A stretch of DNA of 64,000 nucleotides from assembly GCA_013398295.1 (NCBI GenBank), contig VZSF01006709.1, positions 220,401-284,400 on the forward strand. Direction: 5' to 3'. How positions within the stretch are numbered: the first letter of the stretch is position 1; each line of letters starts with the position of its first letter. The position numbers were made by a program, and so were the translations under genes. Source of the DNA: Chionis minor (lineage: Eukaryota; Chordata; Aves; Charadriiformes; Chionididae). A model generated the notes under the pieces. The model ran no database searches. It saw only the letters and a list, made by a program, of their open reading frames with translations, and was not told where the DNA came from. Below are positions 1 to 12,335 of the stretch, in pieces.

Positions 1-105
1 AAAAAGCTCTTAGGCCTCAGATGTGACAGAGCACCTGGCAGCAGACGGAGACTAACAATACTTTTGCTTTGCATTAGCGAGTAAATTCCTTTCACTGTGT
101 CTTAC

Positions 106-487
106 CTAAGACAACGATTAGCCTCCATAAGCCCCTGCATCATCTTCCGCTGTCGGTCAGTGTCTTCCATCAGCGTTTTTAATGCAAGTCTTATTCCTAG
201 AGAAGACTGACTGTCTAAGACAATCATATCTGGAGATACAAATAACGAAGTCAAAATGAAAGGCTTTTAATAGCTGAAGAAGATCACACCTCTGCCACCA
301 CTTGGAAGTGACAGGTCTAGAGATGCCTTATGACCTTAGGTTTACTATTTTCAAATAGAAAAACCTGTAAAATTAGCAGTTCCTTACCCGACACATTTCT
401 GCAGCTTTCAGGGGCAGCAAGACTCACCGGTTTCAAGCCATGACGCGTTAATAGCCTGTTTAGGTTTTCCCATTCTGCCTTCTCCTG
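106..487 (-). CDS. CEP70: CEP70 (centrosomal protein 70 kDa), two 5' coding exons, partial
   Basis: CEP70 is a coiled-coil centrosome protein that binds gamma-tubulin and supports microtubule organisation and ciliogenesis (family knowledge). Two minus-strand exons are visible. Exon 487-388 reads QEKAEWENLNRLLTRHGLKP, close to the mammalian EEAEWESIN...HGLKPLSL segment. Exon 229-106 reads MIVLDSQSSLGIRLALKTL, then MEDTDRQRKMMQGLMEANRC. The first exon ends at a GTAAGG donor with one base left over. The second opens with two bases, giving an in-frame Asp at the junction. The second exon ends at a GTAAGA donor. Everything downstream lies beyond the window's left edge. The extreme N-terminus (about 30 codons in mammals) was not located and should lie between 488 and the CpG island. 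The gene is divergent from FAIM. Confidence 0.88.
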
Positions 488-939
488 CTGCGGCCAGGAG
501 AAGGGGAAGGAGAGACAGAAACATGAGTTCCCAAGATCAGCCCAGGGCCTCCTGTCCTTCCTCCCAGCAGTGGGGGACACCAAACGCCCCCCAAACAAAA
601 ACAACCCAGCCCCAAACTCCCGAGAAGCCCCAGTCAATAGGCAGGCTGTGAGACTTTCCAACAGGACCTGCTAAAAATACCGGGGAAAAGCGATAAACAG
701 AACACTTGCATTTCCTGATTGCTATTAGAAAGTGAAATATGTGGAGCGAATAAAGCTAACCTTTTTAAATAAAAACCCCAGCTGCCAGCCCTCAGGTAAC
801 CCCAGTGCACCGGGGAGCCCCAAGAGAAGCCCTCAGAGGGCGCGGGTGCCTGCTTCGGGGGTTTATTATTGTGGGGTTTGGGTTTTTTTTTTTTCCATTT
901 TATCCTGTTTAACCACCAAGCAGTAACAACCACCGCCTC

Positions 940-1720
940 AGCTCCACCACGGTACCTCCGTCATGGCGAGGGACGCCCGCTCTCCGACCGCGGCCGAAGG
1001 GGCAGGCCGGGCGCCGCGCCGCCGCCCGCCAGCGGCCACCGGGACACGGGAGAGGGAAGGGGTCGGTTACCGGGAAGCGACCGCCTCGGCAGGCCCAGGG
1101 GCGGCGGCGAGGAGAGGCGGGGAGCGACCTCCTACGGGGCTGCCGGCGGCGGGAAGGCGCGGAGCCGGTCGGGAGGGCGGCGGGCCGTGGCGGGGAGGCA
1201 ACGGCGGCCGTGAGGGGAGGGGAGGGAGGCGGGCGGCCGCGGGGCGGCGCTACCCGCCCGCCCGCCGGCCGCCATTTTGAGGCGCGGGAAACGGAGGGGG
1301 AGGAGAGCCCCGCCGAGGGAGGTAGGAGCGGGGCCGGGAGCGGCGGGGCCGGGTCGGGCTCTCCTGATCTCTCCTCAGGCACTGTCAGCCGCCGAGGCGG
1401 GGAGGCAGGCGCCTGGGAGCTGCCCTCTCTCTTCCCACCCGCGCTGAGGGAGCGTCTCCTGGGGCTCCTTGGAGACCGCCTGGCAGCTAGGGAGGAGTAG
1501 GAGGAGGAAGAGGAGGGATCCATCCATCCATCCATCCATCCATCCATCCATCCATCCATCCTACCTGCCTGTTGCCGCGGGCCCGGCCCGGAGGAGGGGT
1601 GGGAGGTGCCGGGAAACCCGCCTGTGGGCCGGCGGGGCGCTGAGGCGAGCGCGGCCCGGACGGAGTCGCGTCTCCTCCGTGGGCGCGGAGGGTTCGCAAT
1701 AAGCCATGTTTGAGGAGGGA
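940..1720. promoter_or_regulatory. CpG island, putative bidirectional CEP70/FAIM promoter
   Basis: Very GC- and CpG-rich DNA lies between the 5' coding exons of CEP70 (minus) and the coding exons of FAIM (plus). A YY1-type element GCCGCCATTTT occurs at 1268-1278, a common element of housekeeping start regions. No TATA box stands out. The mammalian CEP70 and FAIM genes are also divergent neighbours, which supports a shared promoter. Exact start sites and the noncoding first exon of FAIM cannot be set from sequence alone. Confidence 0.75.
1518..1561. repeat. (ATCC)n tetranucleotide microsatellite
   Basis: About eleven uninterrupted copies of the 4-bp unit sit inside the CEP70/FAIM CpG island. 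On the minus strand it reads as a run of Met-Asp-Gly-Trp codons, which explains two long but meaningless open frames there. Confidence 0.97.
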
Positions 1721-3490
1721 TTTGGAAAGGTGGCCGTCAGGACTGGATTTCAAGTTCTTTGTTGGCCATAAACGCGGGTGGGGGGGAGAAATTTGCCGTC
1801 TCTGGAGTTCCCATGCGCCCCAGTGCAGCATCCCCCGCTGCCGGCTGTCAGCAGGCATGGATTAGGTGGATGCAGAGCAGTAATCCTACCCTCGTTTTCA
1901 AAACAAGCCCTTCTGTATAAAGAAGTAAATCTCATTCGGGGGCTGCTGACCTGATTCAGCAGAAAATGGGGTGAAAATGGGGTTAGTGCAAAACCCCGCT
2001 CCCTCTGGATTGAAGCCAGGGAGCGGATCTCCTCTGTGGCGGTGTACCGCTTTCCCGTGGGACTCCGATGGGATCCGCTGGCCTTCAGGAAACATACAGC
2101 TGGCCTAGAGTTTAGGTTCGGGTTTGATTTTTTTTTGTTTAAAAAAAGGAAATTGTGTGTGTTTCGGGATGTTTCCTAACCCTTTCAAGCATTGATCCTA
2201 AATTCCCTGCTAAAATTCATGCCAGGGGGTTGTACGCTGCCGGGGTGATGTAGGAAGGCTGTAGACGTGCTCCAGGTGCCACCTTTTCTGGCACTTCTTC
2301 CTGTGCCTGAGGCCACTTATGTTGATCATCTTGTGGGGACACGGGTGGGTCTTGTCCTGAGGCTCCTGCGACCTCTGCTTCCGCTGCAGGGGAAGCGGGA
2401 AGCGCAGGGATACACCCTGCCTGACTTCCACCATGTGCCAGGGGAGCCACAGAAATCAACCTGTAACTCTAGGATCCACCAAAACAACCTCCTCGGCCTT
2501 TATTAGTGGTGTAGGCTGCTCGCTACTGTGAGAATTAAATCCTTATAGCCTTAAAACAGTTTCACTGTTTTTTTTAAAAATTATTTTTCCATTTATGAAC
2601 GGAAATGCATGTAATTCCTGAGAAAACCACGGACAGTAATACAGCAGTGTACTTGAGCGTGTTTTAAAACAGAAGCTTAAGTCAGAGTGAAGGAGGTTCA
2701 ATTTTTAAATGCACAATCCTCTGTTACGCTGAAGAGACCCTAGGACTTACAACTTTACTTTTAATTAATTTTTCACTGAAAAGTACAACTTGTAGAAAAT
2801 TCACTTATTTGCGCTTACTTAAATTATGCTTATTGATATGCACAGACTTAGTGCAGCTAGCTCTTACATAAATTAATCTGTTTACTGAAAATGGTAAGTT
2901 AAAAATGTCTGCAGTGTTGTAAAACACGGTTACGATCTAAAAATGTCCTAAGTAAGAAAGAAGTGATTTCTTTGTGGTTCACATAGATTTTAGGACTGAA
3001 TTGCCAGGTCAAATTGCTAATGTGATTTTTGGAAACTACTACAGTGTTTCAGAAAAATGAGTAGGTTGAAATTGTTGCCTGTGCTATTTCACTTTCCCTG
3101 AGGTGGCAGCAGTCCCTCCTCCGTTACGGTTTGTGACTGAGATGGGCAGCTCTGGATTCGATTACTGCTTTGGTCAAGTTGCCCATTTCTAAGCTTTTGC
3201 TCACAAGTTAGGCAAACCATTTTTCCATCGAATAACAAACACATTTATGAGGTGCTAATGAAGTTAGGGTAAATTGCACTTGCTGATTTTGTAAAAGAAT
3301 AGTTACATTTGCCTTTCTGTCTAAGAGGAAAAATTATGTTAGTATTTCATCATATATACGGCAGTGCATGATATTTCATGACACTTTTAAAACTGTCCTG
3401 AAATGCAGAAAACAAGGAAAATTTAGGCTTCAACACTTCTCTGCTGCTGTTCTGCTTTTCTTTTTTTCTTGCTGCTAATTGGATTAAAAG

Positions 3491-3548
3491 CCGTTTTGGT
3501 TACTATGGCATCCCGTGAGGAGATTACTGTCGGTGAAGATGAAGTAAG
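3491..3548 (+). CDS. FAIM: FAIM alternative upstream exon (long-isoform start)
   Basis: A pyrimidine-rich tract precedes an AG at 3489-3490. An ATG lies at 3505 and a GTAAAA donor follows 3548. The 44 coding bases end with AG, and the next exon supplies G to make Arg. The following codons stay open up to the short-form Met. In mammals the equivalent exon gives FAIM-L, which is enriched in neurons. Tissue use in this bird is not known from sequence. Confidence 0.75.
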
Positions 3549-6500
3549 GTAAAAAAATCAGAACTGAGCAGATTTGGAAAGATATCCACAGTTCCCGTGG
3601 TCACTTACGACTTTATCTAAACTTAAAAAATTACTTAGATGGAAGGATATCTTGCCAAGTCTCCTCTCATGTGGGTGTTTGTGTGTGTGGAGTTGCATTT
3701 CTGAATGATGTAGGTAATGTTTAGGAGAAACAAATCTGGTAAAACAGATGACAGTTAACGTGGTCATCCTGATTATTTTTCAAGTTTAAAAGGCTAAAAC
3801 ACTTTCTCGGAGACCAATCAAAATACTGTATTTTGATAGGCCTGCCAAGAAATCACAGAACTGTCCTGAAGCATCTGAATTCTAAGTATAATTTTGTAAC
3901 CATACTGTCACCTGAAATGGAAGCTTTAGAGGTTAGATGGATATATATATATGTCTTTGTATGGTGTTTGTCAAAGTGAGTCTGTTTAACTGTCTGTTTA
4001 TATACTGTGATATTTTGTCATATTTGATTGTTTGAAAAATATGAAAATATAAGCAGTTCTGTAAGCTTGATTCTTTTAAGTCTCATTTTTCATTTGTAAA
4101 TGTGACTTGCCCAGAAGCGATAAAGCTTTGAACAACAGACATCAGTAACTGAACTCTTTCAACGACAATTAATTTACTTTGTTGGTGTTTCCATAGGTCT
4201 CGGTACAGCCACTTAGAGAAGATGACAGATTTGGTGGCTGTTTGGGAAGTAGCTTTAAGTGATGGCGTTCATAAGATTGAATTTGAACATGGGACCACTT
4301 CAGGAAAACGTGTTGTCTATGTTGATGGAAAGGTGAAATTGCTATGTGCTCAAAATTCACTATGATACAGATTATATAAGTGCACTTCCATGCAACAGGC
4401 ATCAGAACAAACAAAAGACTAATAAATGCAAGTGAGGTACATTCAGCTGATTAACTTTACCTAATTTAATGAACTGCATCATTCTTTTTTTTTTCAGTTA
4501 CAATTAAGGTGTATTCATGAAGTGCTTTGTTGTCCCCGGGCAGAGGCACTCTAGACATACAGAATATTGTGTATTAGTTCGTTCTGAAATAATCGTTAAG
4601 TGCTGAGCCGTTTCCTGAGTTCTCGTTCATTTTTTTCTTTACTAAAGCATGCATTCAGGTTTATAAATTAATACTTACTGTCTTTGTGTTATTCTACAGG
4701 AAGAAATAAGAAAAGAATGGATGTTTAAATTAGTGGGTAAAGAAACATTCACTGTTGGAGCAGCCAAAACAAAAGCTACTATTAACATTGATGCAGTCAG
4801 TGGCTTTGCATATGAATATACTTTGGAGATCAATGGAAAGAGCCTCAAGAAGTACATGGAGAACAGGTCAAAAACAACCAATACTTGGGTACTGAGCTTG
4901 GGTGGTACCGACTATAGAGTTGTTCTAGGTAAGTAAACATTGAATGACTTCACGTTGCTGCCTCTGAATAAACTTGTATGCACTTAATAACTGGTAATTA
5001 AGAGAAAGCAGAGTTCAGTGGCTAGCACTGTTGCAGTGTAAAATCTTTGCTAGTCCAGAAGTTTGGAATCAGATGCCAAAGACAGTTGAAAAAAAAAATG
5101 GTCTTGTTACACCTGTGTGAGCTTGCTATCAGTGTTCTGTTACAGCAGCATGGTGTAGATCTAAATGGAAAAAAAAAATAGGGGGAAAAAAAAAAGGTCG
5201 GAAGGAGTTACGGCTTCTGTATCCATAGAGCTGCCCTAGCAAGACAGTTCTCCAGGTGAAGCATGTTACAGAAGTGTTAGCTGTGTTGTGATCAAACCTG
5301 CTGTGTGTGCGAGTTTGGTAACCAGGCTTTCCTGCCAAAAAATCATAAGCCAAAGTCAAGGAGTCTTTAACTGAAGAAGTGCAACATTCTACATTTTTGA
5401 TAGATTAATCAGCATCCTTTTTTCTGTATCACTTCTTAGCTACAAATTCAATCTAAACCCTTCAGATCACTTTTTTCACTTTCTTAATAGCAAGGGATTA
5501 TATTTCTTCTCTTCCGCCTGCCTTTCCCAAATACATTACAAGCAGGTGGGAGGAAGGGATCCCCTGAGGAATTTGTCTGTGGCATCTAGTAGGAAAACGT
5601 CCACTTAGGTATTGCTGTATGGTTAGGCCTGGGGACGAGACCTTGGGCTGTGATTTCTTCTTAAGCCTCAGGACAGAATGAACTGCCCTAAGACGAAGGG
5701 TAGCGGGGGAGAAAGATAATTTTAATGCCAGAAACAGATTAGTCCCTTCACAGATTTTTAATGTCCCTATGCTTACCTAAAGGCAAGCGGTGTTCAGCTC
5801 TCTACTGATGTCCTGTGGATGACAGTATCAGTAATGTGAATTCTAGAGCAAAGTAATTTAAGGAGGATGTGCTGGGAGAAGTAAAAGAATATTCTGTTTC
5901 AAACGAAAAAAATATCTAAGATTAATATTTAAAGTGGTACTTGGGCTTTCAAGGAGATTTTAAGAATACAGGCAGTTTGACGGACATTAAATAATGCTGC
6001 TTTTGAATTAAACTGACCTGGAAAAAATGTTAGAGCTTCATTGAATAAACAGCACTCAAATAATTCGCAGAAATTACTTCACTTCTCTGTCTTCAAGTTT
6101 TTCAGTTTAAGAATGTCAGAGTATCTCTGACAATATTCAGGACAACCCAGTGTTAATAGCCAGGGCTAGGGAGAGGTAAAAGTGTATGTTCAGAGCAAAA
6201 GTTGTTCACCTGTCAATGACAGAGCGTCCCATCTTTCTGATATCAGAACAAACCCAGTAGCCCAGGTACTACAGCTAATTAGGAACTTCTTTTGGCAATT
6301 GAAAGTAAAATTCAACAATAAATGTTTAAAATTCCTAGATCATCTTGTCTGTAGGGAGGAAAAAAGACCTTGTTCTTTCTACTTTTTGTTTTATTTTTCC
6401 TTTGCAGAGAAGGACACTATGGATGTGTGGTGCAATGGTCAGAAAATGGAAACAGCGGTACGTGATCGCTGCCAAAGGCTTTTCACAGGCTATGGCTAGA

Positions 6501-8021
6501 TAAGCAAAGCTTAGCAAAATAAGCCACAGAGGGGCACATCACCTCGCTTTACCAGAGCACAAGCCTGTTCCTAGACAGCCAGTACACACTGTTGGTCTGT
6601 TCCAAATGTCCTTCACCATATTTTATAACTGATAGTATTTCACTTAGGATGCCAAACATCTATTTAAGGATCAACAATGTTTTTGTTTACACTTTTTAGA
6701 CAAACAAAATAAATCCTCTGGGTCAGTTGTCCAGGATTTTTAGGGAAAAGCCTTTCAGGGGAGTGGGAGGGACTTGAGTCTGATGCAGAGTGTGGAGCTG
6801 CTTCATCCAAACCTGCTCGTGTTAGTGGTGACTGAAAGTTGAACACATGTAGTCTGTTATGGCTCACATTTTTTTTGGTCCCTAACACCTGGCACTTAAG
6901 AGTCTCGTTGGAACAAATCAGTCTTGTCTTTCTGTCACATCTGCATTAATTTTTAGAGCAGGTTGATAGGTAGAACGCTAAATCGTTTTATATTATGATG
7001 GCTTTCATGATGCATACTATGTAGGCTTCCCCATCCTTGAAGGATGTGCTTTCTCACCAGGGTGTTGTCACAGTGATCACTACTGCCATAGGTAATCCCT
7101 TGGATAAGTAGAAATTGTAAAATCAACAGTTTTGCTATACTTGAGAATAGGATGAAAAGATTCACCAAATGTTTCTTCAGTAATCAGTGGAAGAAACGTC
7201 CTCTCTCAGGTTATCAAAACTTCTGCTCTTGATGGTTGTCAGCCTTTTCTATAATGCAGTAAGTGCACTAGGAGATATTCTTGCAAGCTACGAGTACAGG
7301 TTTAGTTGTCAAACCGTGCTCGCATTAGAGCGGCACACAGATTTTTCTACTCTCCCAAAGATGATGACAAAAACACAACCAAAATCCGTAACGGGAAATG
7401 ACATAACTGCAGCAGGAGCTGCGTATCCAAAATGCACAACTGTTATGCTCATGTCGGGGATCTCTTCATTCTGCTGTAGAAGGCACCGCTAAATACTTCA
7501 CGTTTTAATTCCAGTTCGTCATAGGTTTGTGTGGTACTTACTGGCTGTACTGCACAACTCTGAAGGAAACTGCCTTTTCTAGTTTTATTTACTGAGATGG
7601 ATCGAGGATATTAATTCACAAACTCCAACTTTACCGTTTCTGATTATGTGAGATTTTGATTGTCATCTAATACCCAAAAATCTTTAACTGGACGCCATGT
7701 CAAAGCCCTGTCTGAGATTCTGCAGCTTTGTTCAGCAATCCCACTGTAGTTGTCACAGGTACCTATGGCTGCTCTAATTGTGGCAGCTACAAACGATCTT
7801 GACCTTGGAAACAGTCTTTATTTTACTAAAACAACACGTGTCTGTTTTCATTCTTGTCTCCTTTCTCCCAGGGTGAATTTGTAGAAGATGGGACTGAAAC
7901 TCACTTCAGCGTCGGTGATTACAGCTGCTGCATTAAGGCTGTCAGTAGTGGAAAACGAAAGGAAGGAATTATTCATACCCTTATTGTGGATGACAGAGAA
8001 ATCCCAGAGGCTGTGGAGTAG
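3505..8021 (+). CDS. FAIM: FAIM (Fas apoptotic inhibitory molecule 1), complete
   Basis: FAIM is a small soluble beta-sandwich protein that protects cells from Fas-induced death and supports NF-kB/ERK signalling and proteostasis (family knowledge). Coding exons: 3505-3548, 4197-4332, 4700-4928, 6408-6457, 7872-8021. All junctions are GT/AG and phases agree. The short form starts at ATG 4222 (MTDLVAVWEVALSDGVHKIE) and is 179 aa, the usual mammalian length. The long form starts at 3505 (MASREEITVGEDEV) and joins in frame through RSRYSHLEK to the same Met, giving 202 aa. Conserved core pieces include MFKLVGKETFTVGAAKTKA, MDVWCNGQKMETA and KRKEGIIHTLIVDDREIPE. The gene is tail to tail with PARP9. 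No frame damage is seen. Confidence 0.97.
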
Positions 8022-8481
8022 CCTCTAGTTAACTGATTAATGTAGGACTAAGATCAGGAATTTTCAATTACTGTGGTAATTATTTTAATACGTACTACTT
8101 GGTACATCTGGTTTGTGCTGGGTTTATTTTCTAGTTTCTGTATATGAAATTATTCTTTTTGAGGACCAGAAGAAAATAATTATATACAACCTCTTACATT
8201 ACCAGTTTTTAAAAAACTATATATATAGAATATATATTATGTCACTAAGTGCAGAGAACACTGGTGAACTTCAGTAGTAATTATATACTAGAAAAAAAAA
8301 TCTCACTATAATGAAATGGAGGATGAATATCCAGTAAGACTGAATCCTTATAAACTGCGGGAGGGAGAAGGAAGCATGTGCTGGACATTCGAGTAAGCTG
8401 TTAAAATTTTCTCAGTAATTATTTTTTCTATTAAACTGACTACCAATGTTTTTCAGCTGCAGTTAAGAAAGTTACAAAGTT

Positions 8482-8487
8482 AATAAA
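8482..8487 (+). terminator. Candidate FAIM poly(A) signal AATAAA
   Basis: First canonical hexamer after the FAIM stop, on the sense strand. Cleavage position not determined. Confidence 0.55.
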
Positions 8488-10069
8488 AAGGTTATTAATG
8501 AAATACATTGTTACCAGTACTTGTGTAATAGTATTAAAATAATACTGTGCTATGAAACCTGTTCTTTATTCTGAGTAGGAGAAAAGATGTTACATTGTGC
8601 CAAAAAAAAATTCCTTAAGGTTTTCTGAAAACTGATGCTTGGTAGAAATTGTTGCAGTAGTTCAGAAACTGTATTGTTCTTTCAAAGAAGAAAACAGAAA
8701 AAAATAATTCTTGCCATGAAACTCCTTTAAAAAACGAAACCTCTTGAAGTGAGCTGAAGTAAGAGCTTATTCTTGTTTAATGCTGTCTAACAAACCTTAA
8801 ATCTACAGCTGTGTGTTTTCCTGGCAGTACTGCGTGAATCAAGAAACACGAGGCAAAATGGGACAGAAATTGAGGGGAACGGGTTGCTTAAATGGTAAAG
8901 TTAAAATATGAATAGACTAATTCTGTTTTCAGACTTCCAGAATATTCTCTAAAAGCAACCTTGGGATTTCTGTGACAACAAGACTCGTGTGTTAAGATAG
9001 TTTTTTTGAGTTCAGGGGGGATTTCCCCATTTAACATTACACTAGAGCATACCAAGCTCACATGCTACAAAAGCAACCCTTTTGTAACAATGTACACAGA
9101 GCTAGTCTTAAAAATAATGTTAAAAAATACAACCAAAACACAAATATATTCATTTAAATGTTTGGTTTGCAACAGTTAAAAAAAAATCCACTTGCAACCT
9201 CACTTAAAGTTCAGAATTAATTAGACTCTGGTAACTTAATTTCTTTTGGACTTGTTGAGTGGTTCCTAGCACTATGAGTACTGTCTTGGGAGTTGCAGGT
9301 GTAGTACAAATATGCTGGGAATTCCTGAACAAATTAATTTGAGAAGTTTTATTAAATGCTAATTTCATCTGCATTTTAGGGTTCAGACTGCTCTCCATTA
9401 GCACAGCGCTTTACAGGTGGATGAAATGCTTTTCATGTGACAATGTTGAGGGTTTTAAACAGTTTTATGGAAGCCCTTCTTTCCTGCAGGTAATTACAGT
9501 TTTAACCATAGGTGGCTTTTCAATTTAGAAGCAGACCCGATATTGACAGATGAGCCTTCATTTCTGTATTACAGCACTGTTATAAGCCGTTTAGGTGTTT
9601 AGTTAGGGCCACAACTGGTGGTTTTAAATGCTTCAGATTGGACAAATCTGGTAGTAGCTTTTAGTTCAGGGCAATAGATTTGTTTTAAATCCTGCTAACA
9701 TCAGATGTAGTTTCAGGCTTTAGAACAGAAAGTTCCAAAGTACCTGTGAGCTGCACTGAATCCCCTTTTACATTGAAATAAGTAGAACAGCTCTTGGGCT
9801 TTCCCGTTTACTGCCTTCAGGTCACTACAGAAGCAACGGGGTGTACCTGGCTACAAGGCTGTCACTGTCACCTTTAAAAGATATTGGTAAAGGTGGATTA
9901 ATTGATGAGCAATTTCAAGGTGTAGCTTGAACCAGTTCTCTACTATTTTGTAGCCTTTCAAAGAGATTGAACACCCCTGAGAAATCTGAAGCTGAAATAC
10001 AGTCCAAGTCACGTTCTTAAGACTATATGGAAAAATAACAGGTTAACTGACAGTATCATTCATATTTTT

Positions 10070-10075
10070 TTTATT
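10070..10075 (-). terminator. Candidate PARP9 poly(A) signal AATAAA
   Basis: A canonical hexamer on the minus strand about 570 nt downstream of the PARP9 stop codon at 10645-10647. Confidence 0.5.
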
Positions 10076-10644
10076 TTGAATACATGTGTCTACAGTGCTT
10101 GGAATGTCTTAACTGATAAAAACTGTAACAGCAGCTACTGTTAGAAATCATGAATTATTGCCTCACATATGTCATAACTATGTGTATTTAATAGCATGTC
10201 CCTAAGTGGGAAGCAGCTTTCACCTGATGGATTCACCAATTTAAGTCAAAAGAAAATTGAAGAATTAAAGGCACAACCAAGATTTCTTAGGTTTCACTAA
10301 CATATGCAATATCTCAGATTACAAAAATGTAATGGAGGAACCACAGCCTATGCAAACATCAAGTGTGTAGTCACACACGCAGAACACTTTAAGGCGCAAA
10401 GTAAATGACCAGATAAATGTTAAACTGTATTTTGTGATGCCCTCCCTTCTGTTTCCATTCACAAATAATTTTGTTCTGACCCCCTTAAGGTATTGACTGA
10501 TGGGTTTTTTTGCTGCAATATCTGTGAGCAGAGCGCTTTACATGAGGCACTTTGATCACAGCATGTTACTAGGTACAGCATCCTCTTAAAATCTAAGTAC
10601 TGGACTTTGTTCTGAGGGGGTCTTCACAATAGCTACAGTTCTGA

Positions 10645-12335
10645 TTAATTCTTGCTCAGGATGCTGCTGGTTTCCTCAGGGGCCATGTATCTCTCCTTCA
10701 CTGGGGAACAAGTCAGCAAATATTGTGGAAGGGCCCCAATGCTGTTGCAGATGACAAAGGTGTCAGGGTTGTTTACATCATCTACTAAGCTGTCATACAC
10801 CTTAGTGGCATCTCCCTCTACTGCCGGCGGGGTAATGTAAGACAGCTTGCCTTCAGTGTATAAGCCTGTTAATACCTCAGCCTCAAACACGTACATTTTG
10901 GAGTCTGTTTCCCACATATCGTTACCCTCGATTAGGCTTTTCGGGTTCCTTTTAAAGTAGATGCCAGCTCCGTATTTTTGTTCTGGAAAAAAGAAAGAAA
11001 AATTTTCAGAAGAAGCAAGCCACACAATTGGTTCTTTCGGGGTGGAAACACTAAGAGACTGCATCTTGATGCGGTATGACATTTTATGTTCCAGCTCGAT
11101 GCCTGCCATCCTTGTGCAAGTAAATTTGCGTTAAGTGGATCTGATGCTAGTGCTGACCTCCCACTGAAGTCGTGAGCAATGACAGCTGATGGCCATTCCG
11201 ATTTAACTGCTACTCCAGTGGTGACCGTTTGGATTTAACTGTTAATCCAGTGATAGAAACATCAAGGTAGAACGTGTTTATATAAACACTTCTGTCATCA
11301 TGTCCTAGGGACTGATAAGCACCAGAGAAGGTAAGATTTTAATAATGCAAGCTACCAAAAAAAAGCGCTTTGGGATTTATGAGGAGAATGCTGCATAAAA
11401 ATGCTATTACAGTATCACATGGAAAAGTGTAAAGAAATGAAATTAAACCATCATCCCGTTTACTACTTCGGAAGTGTGAAAGTGTGCCTGTACATCGCAT
11501 AGACAAGGAAAGGCCAACCTCCACTTTTTGAACAATTTAGTGCCCGAAATCCCAGTTCTGCATTTGACAAGCAAGGCATCACGCCCTTCACCTGTTGCGG
11601 GATGAAGCACTAAATGCATTTCCTTTCCATTTCTGAAAACGTCTGCCTTCTACACTGTCCACTACAATATTTCATAGGCACCACAACTTTCTTCCTACAT
11701 GTACTCTGGTTTGAATGGCAGTCTGCTCAGTCAGATTACCCGCTGTCTCTGATCCCACCTCATTCCAGCTGAGGTTAGGCTAGATGACCTTCAGAAGTAC
11801 CTTCCAGCCTCACATTCTTCTCCGATTCCTTTGAACTTGTTTTAAAAGCGTCACACTGCTGCATGCAGGTTTGCAGCAAGTAAAGAAGGATGTTGACTTT
11901 CATTTAAGAGTGACACAACAAAATGGTGTTCTGTGCATGTTAAGAATTCTGTCAACAGTGTCTGGGGCTAGGCTAGAATCCAGGCTTATCCTCCCAGAGC
12001 TTTACAGCATCAGGAAGGAAAACCAGGAAAATCTTACTGTGACTCTAAAAGCAAATAAAAAACAGCTCTTGTTTAGGAATACCATTTCTTCTGATTTTAA
12101 TCCAACTTTAGTAGTCGGGCACTGTTCATTTTGATGAAAGATGCCAAAGCAAGTTATTACCTGTTGGTGGAGAATACATCCTGTGAAATCCAGTCTGGCA
12201 CACCGAGCTACAGAACTGAGCAGGAACACGCTGGTACAACTTGTGTGTTATTTTGGAGGTACCTTGTTTTTGTTCGATTTGTTTTTTCATTTGTTGGAAT
12301 GCAGCAGATAAAAGAGGATTCTGTATCTTTTCAAT
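10645..12335 (-). CDS. PARP9: PARP9 degenerate ART catalytic fold, last two exons
   Basis: Exon 12335-12161 reads [19 protein letters not shown] and [20 protein letters not shown]. Exon 10982-10645 reads [17 protein letters not shown] and ends SSILSKN before TAA. Gln occupies the usual NAD-binding His position and Thr (PDTFVI) the usual catalytic Glu position. This agrees with the mammalian protein, which lacks stand-alone transferase activity. Phases 1+2 close at the junction. Confidence 0.93.

Larger units (their letters stand above)
8022..10644. other. FAIM-PARP9 tail-to-tail intergenic region with 3' UTRs
   Basis: The region is AT-rich with no coding exon that I can support. A plus-strand AATAAA at 8482-8487 is the best FAIM poly(A) signal (3' UTR about 460 nt). 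A minus-strand AATAAA at 10075-10070 is the best PARP9 signal (3' UTR about 570 nt). Short open frames here lack family features. Confidence 0.6.

Noticed and set aside
365..387. CEP70 exon extended to a donor at 363-364
   Set aside because: The GTAAGG donor at 387-386 is stronger and gives the correct phase with the next exon and the conserved protein order.
909..1559. 216-codon minus-strand open frame rich in Pro, Arg, Ser and repeated MDGW
   Set aside because: It comes from CpG-island DNA and the (ATCC)n tract; no splice or domain evidence supports it.
7187..7492. 101-codon open frame in the last FAIM intron
   Set aside because: It has no recognisable features and lies between two well-defined FAIM exons.
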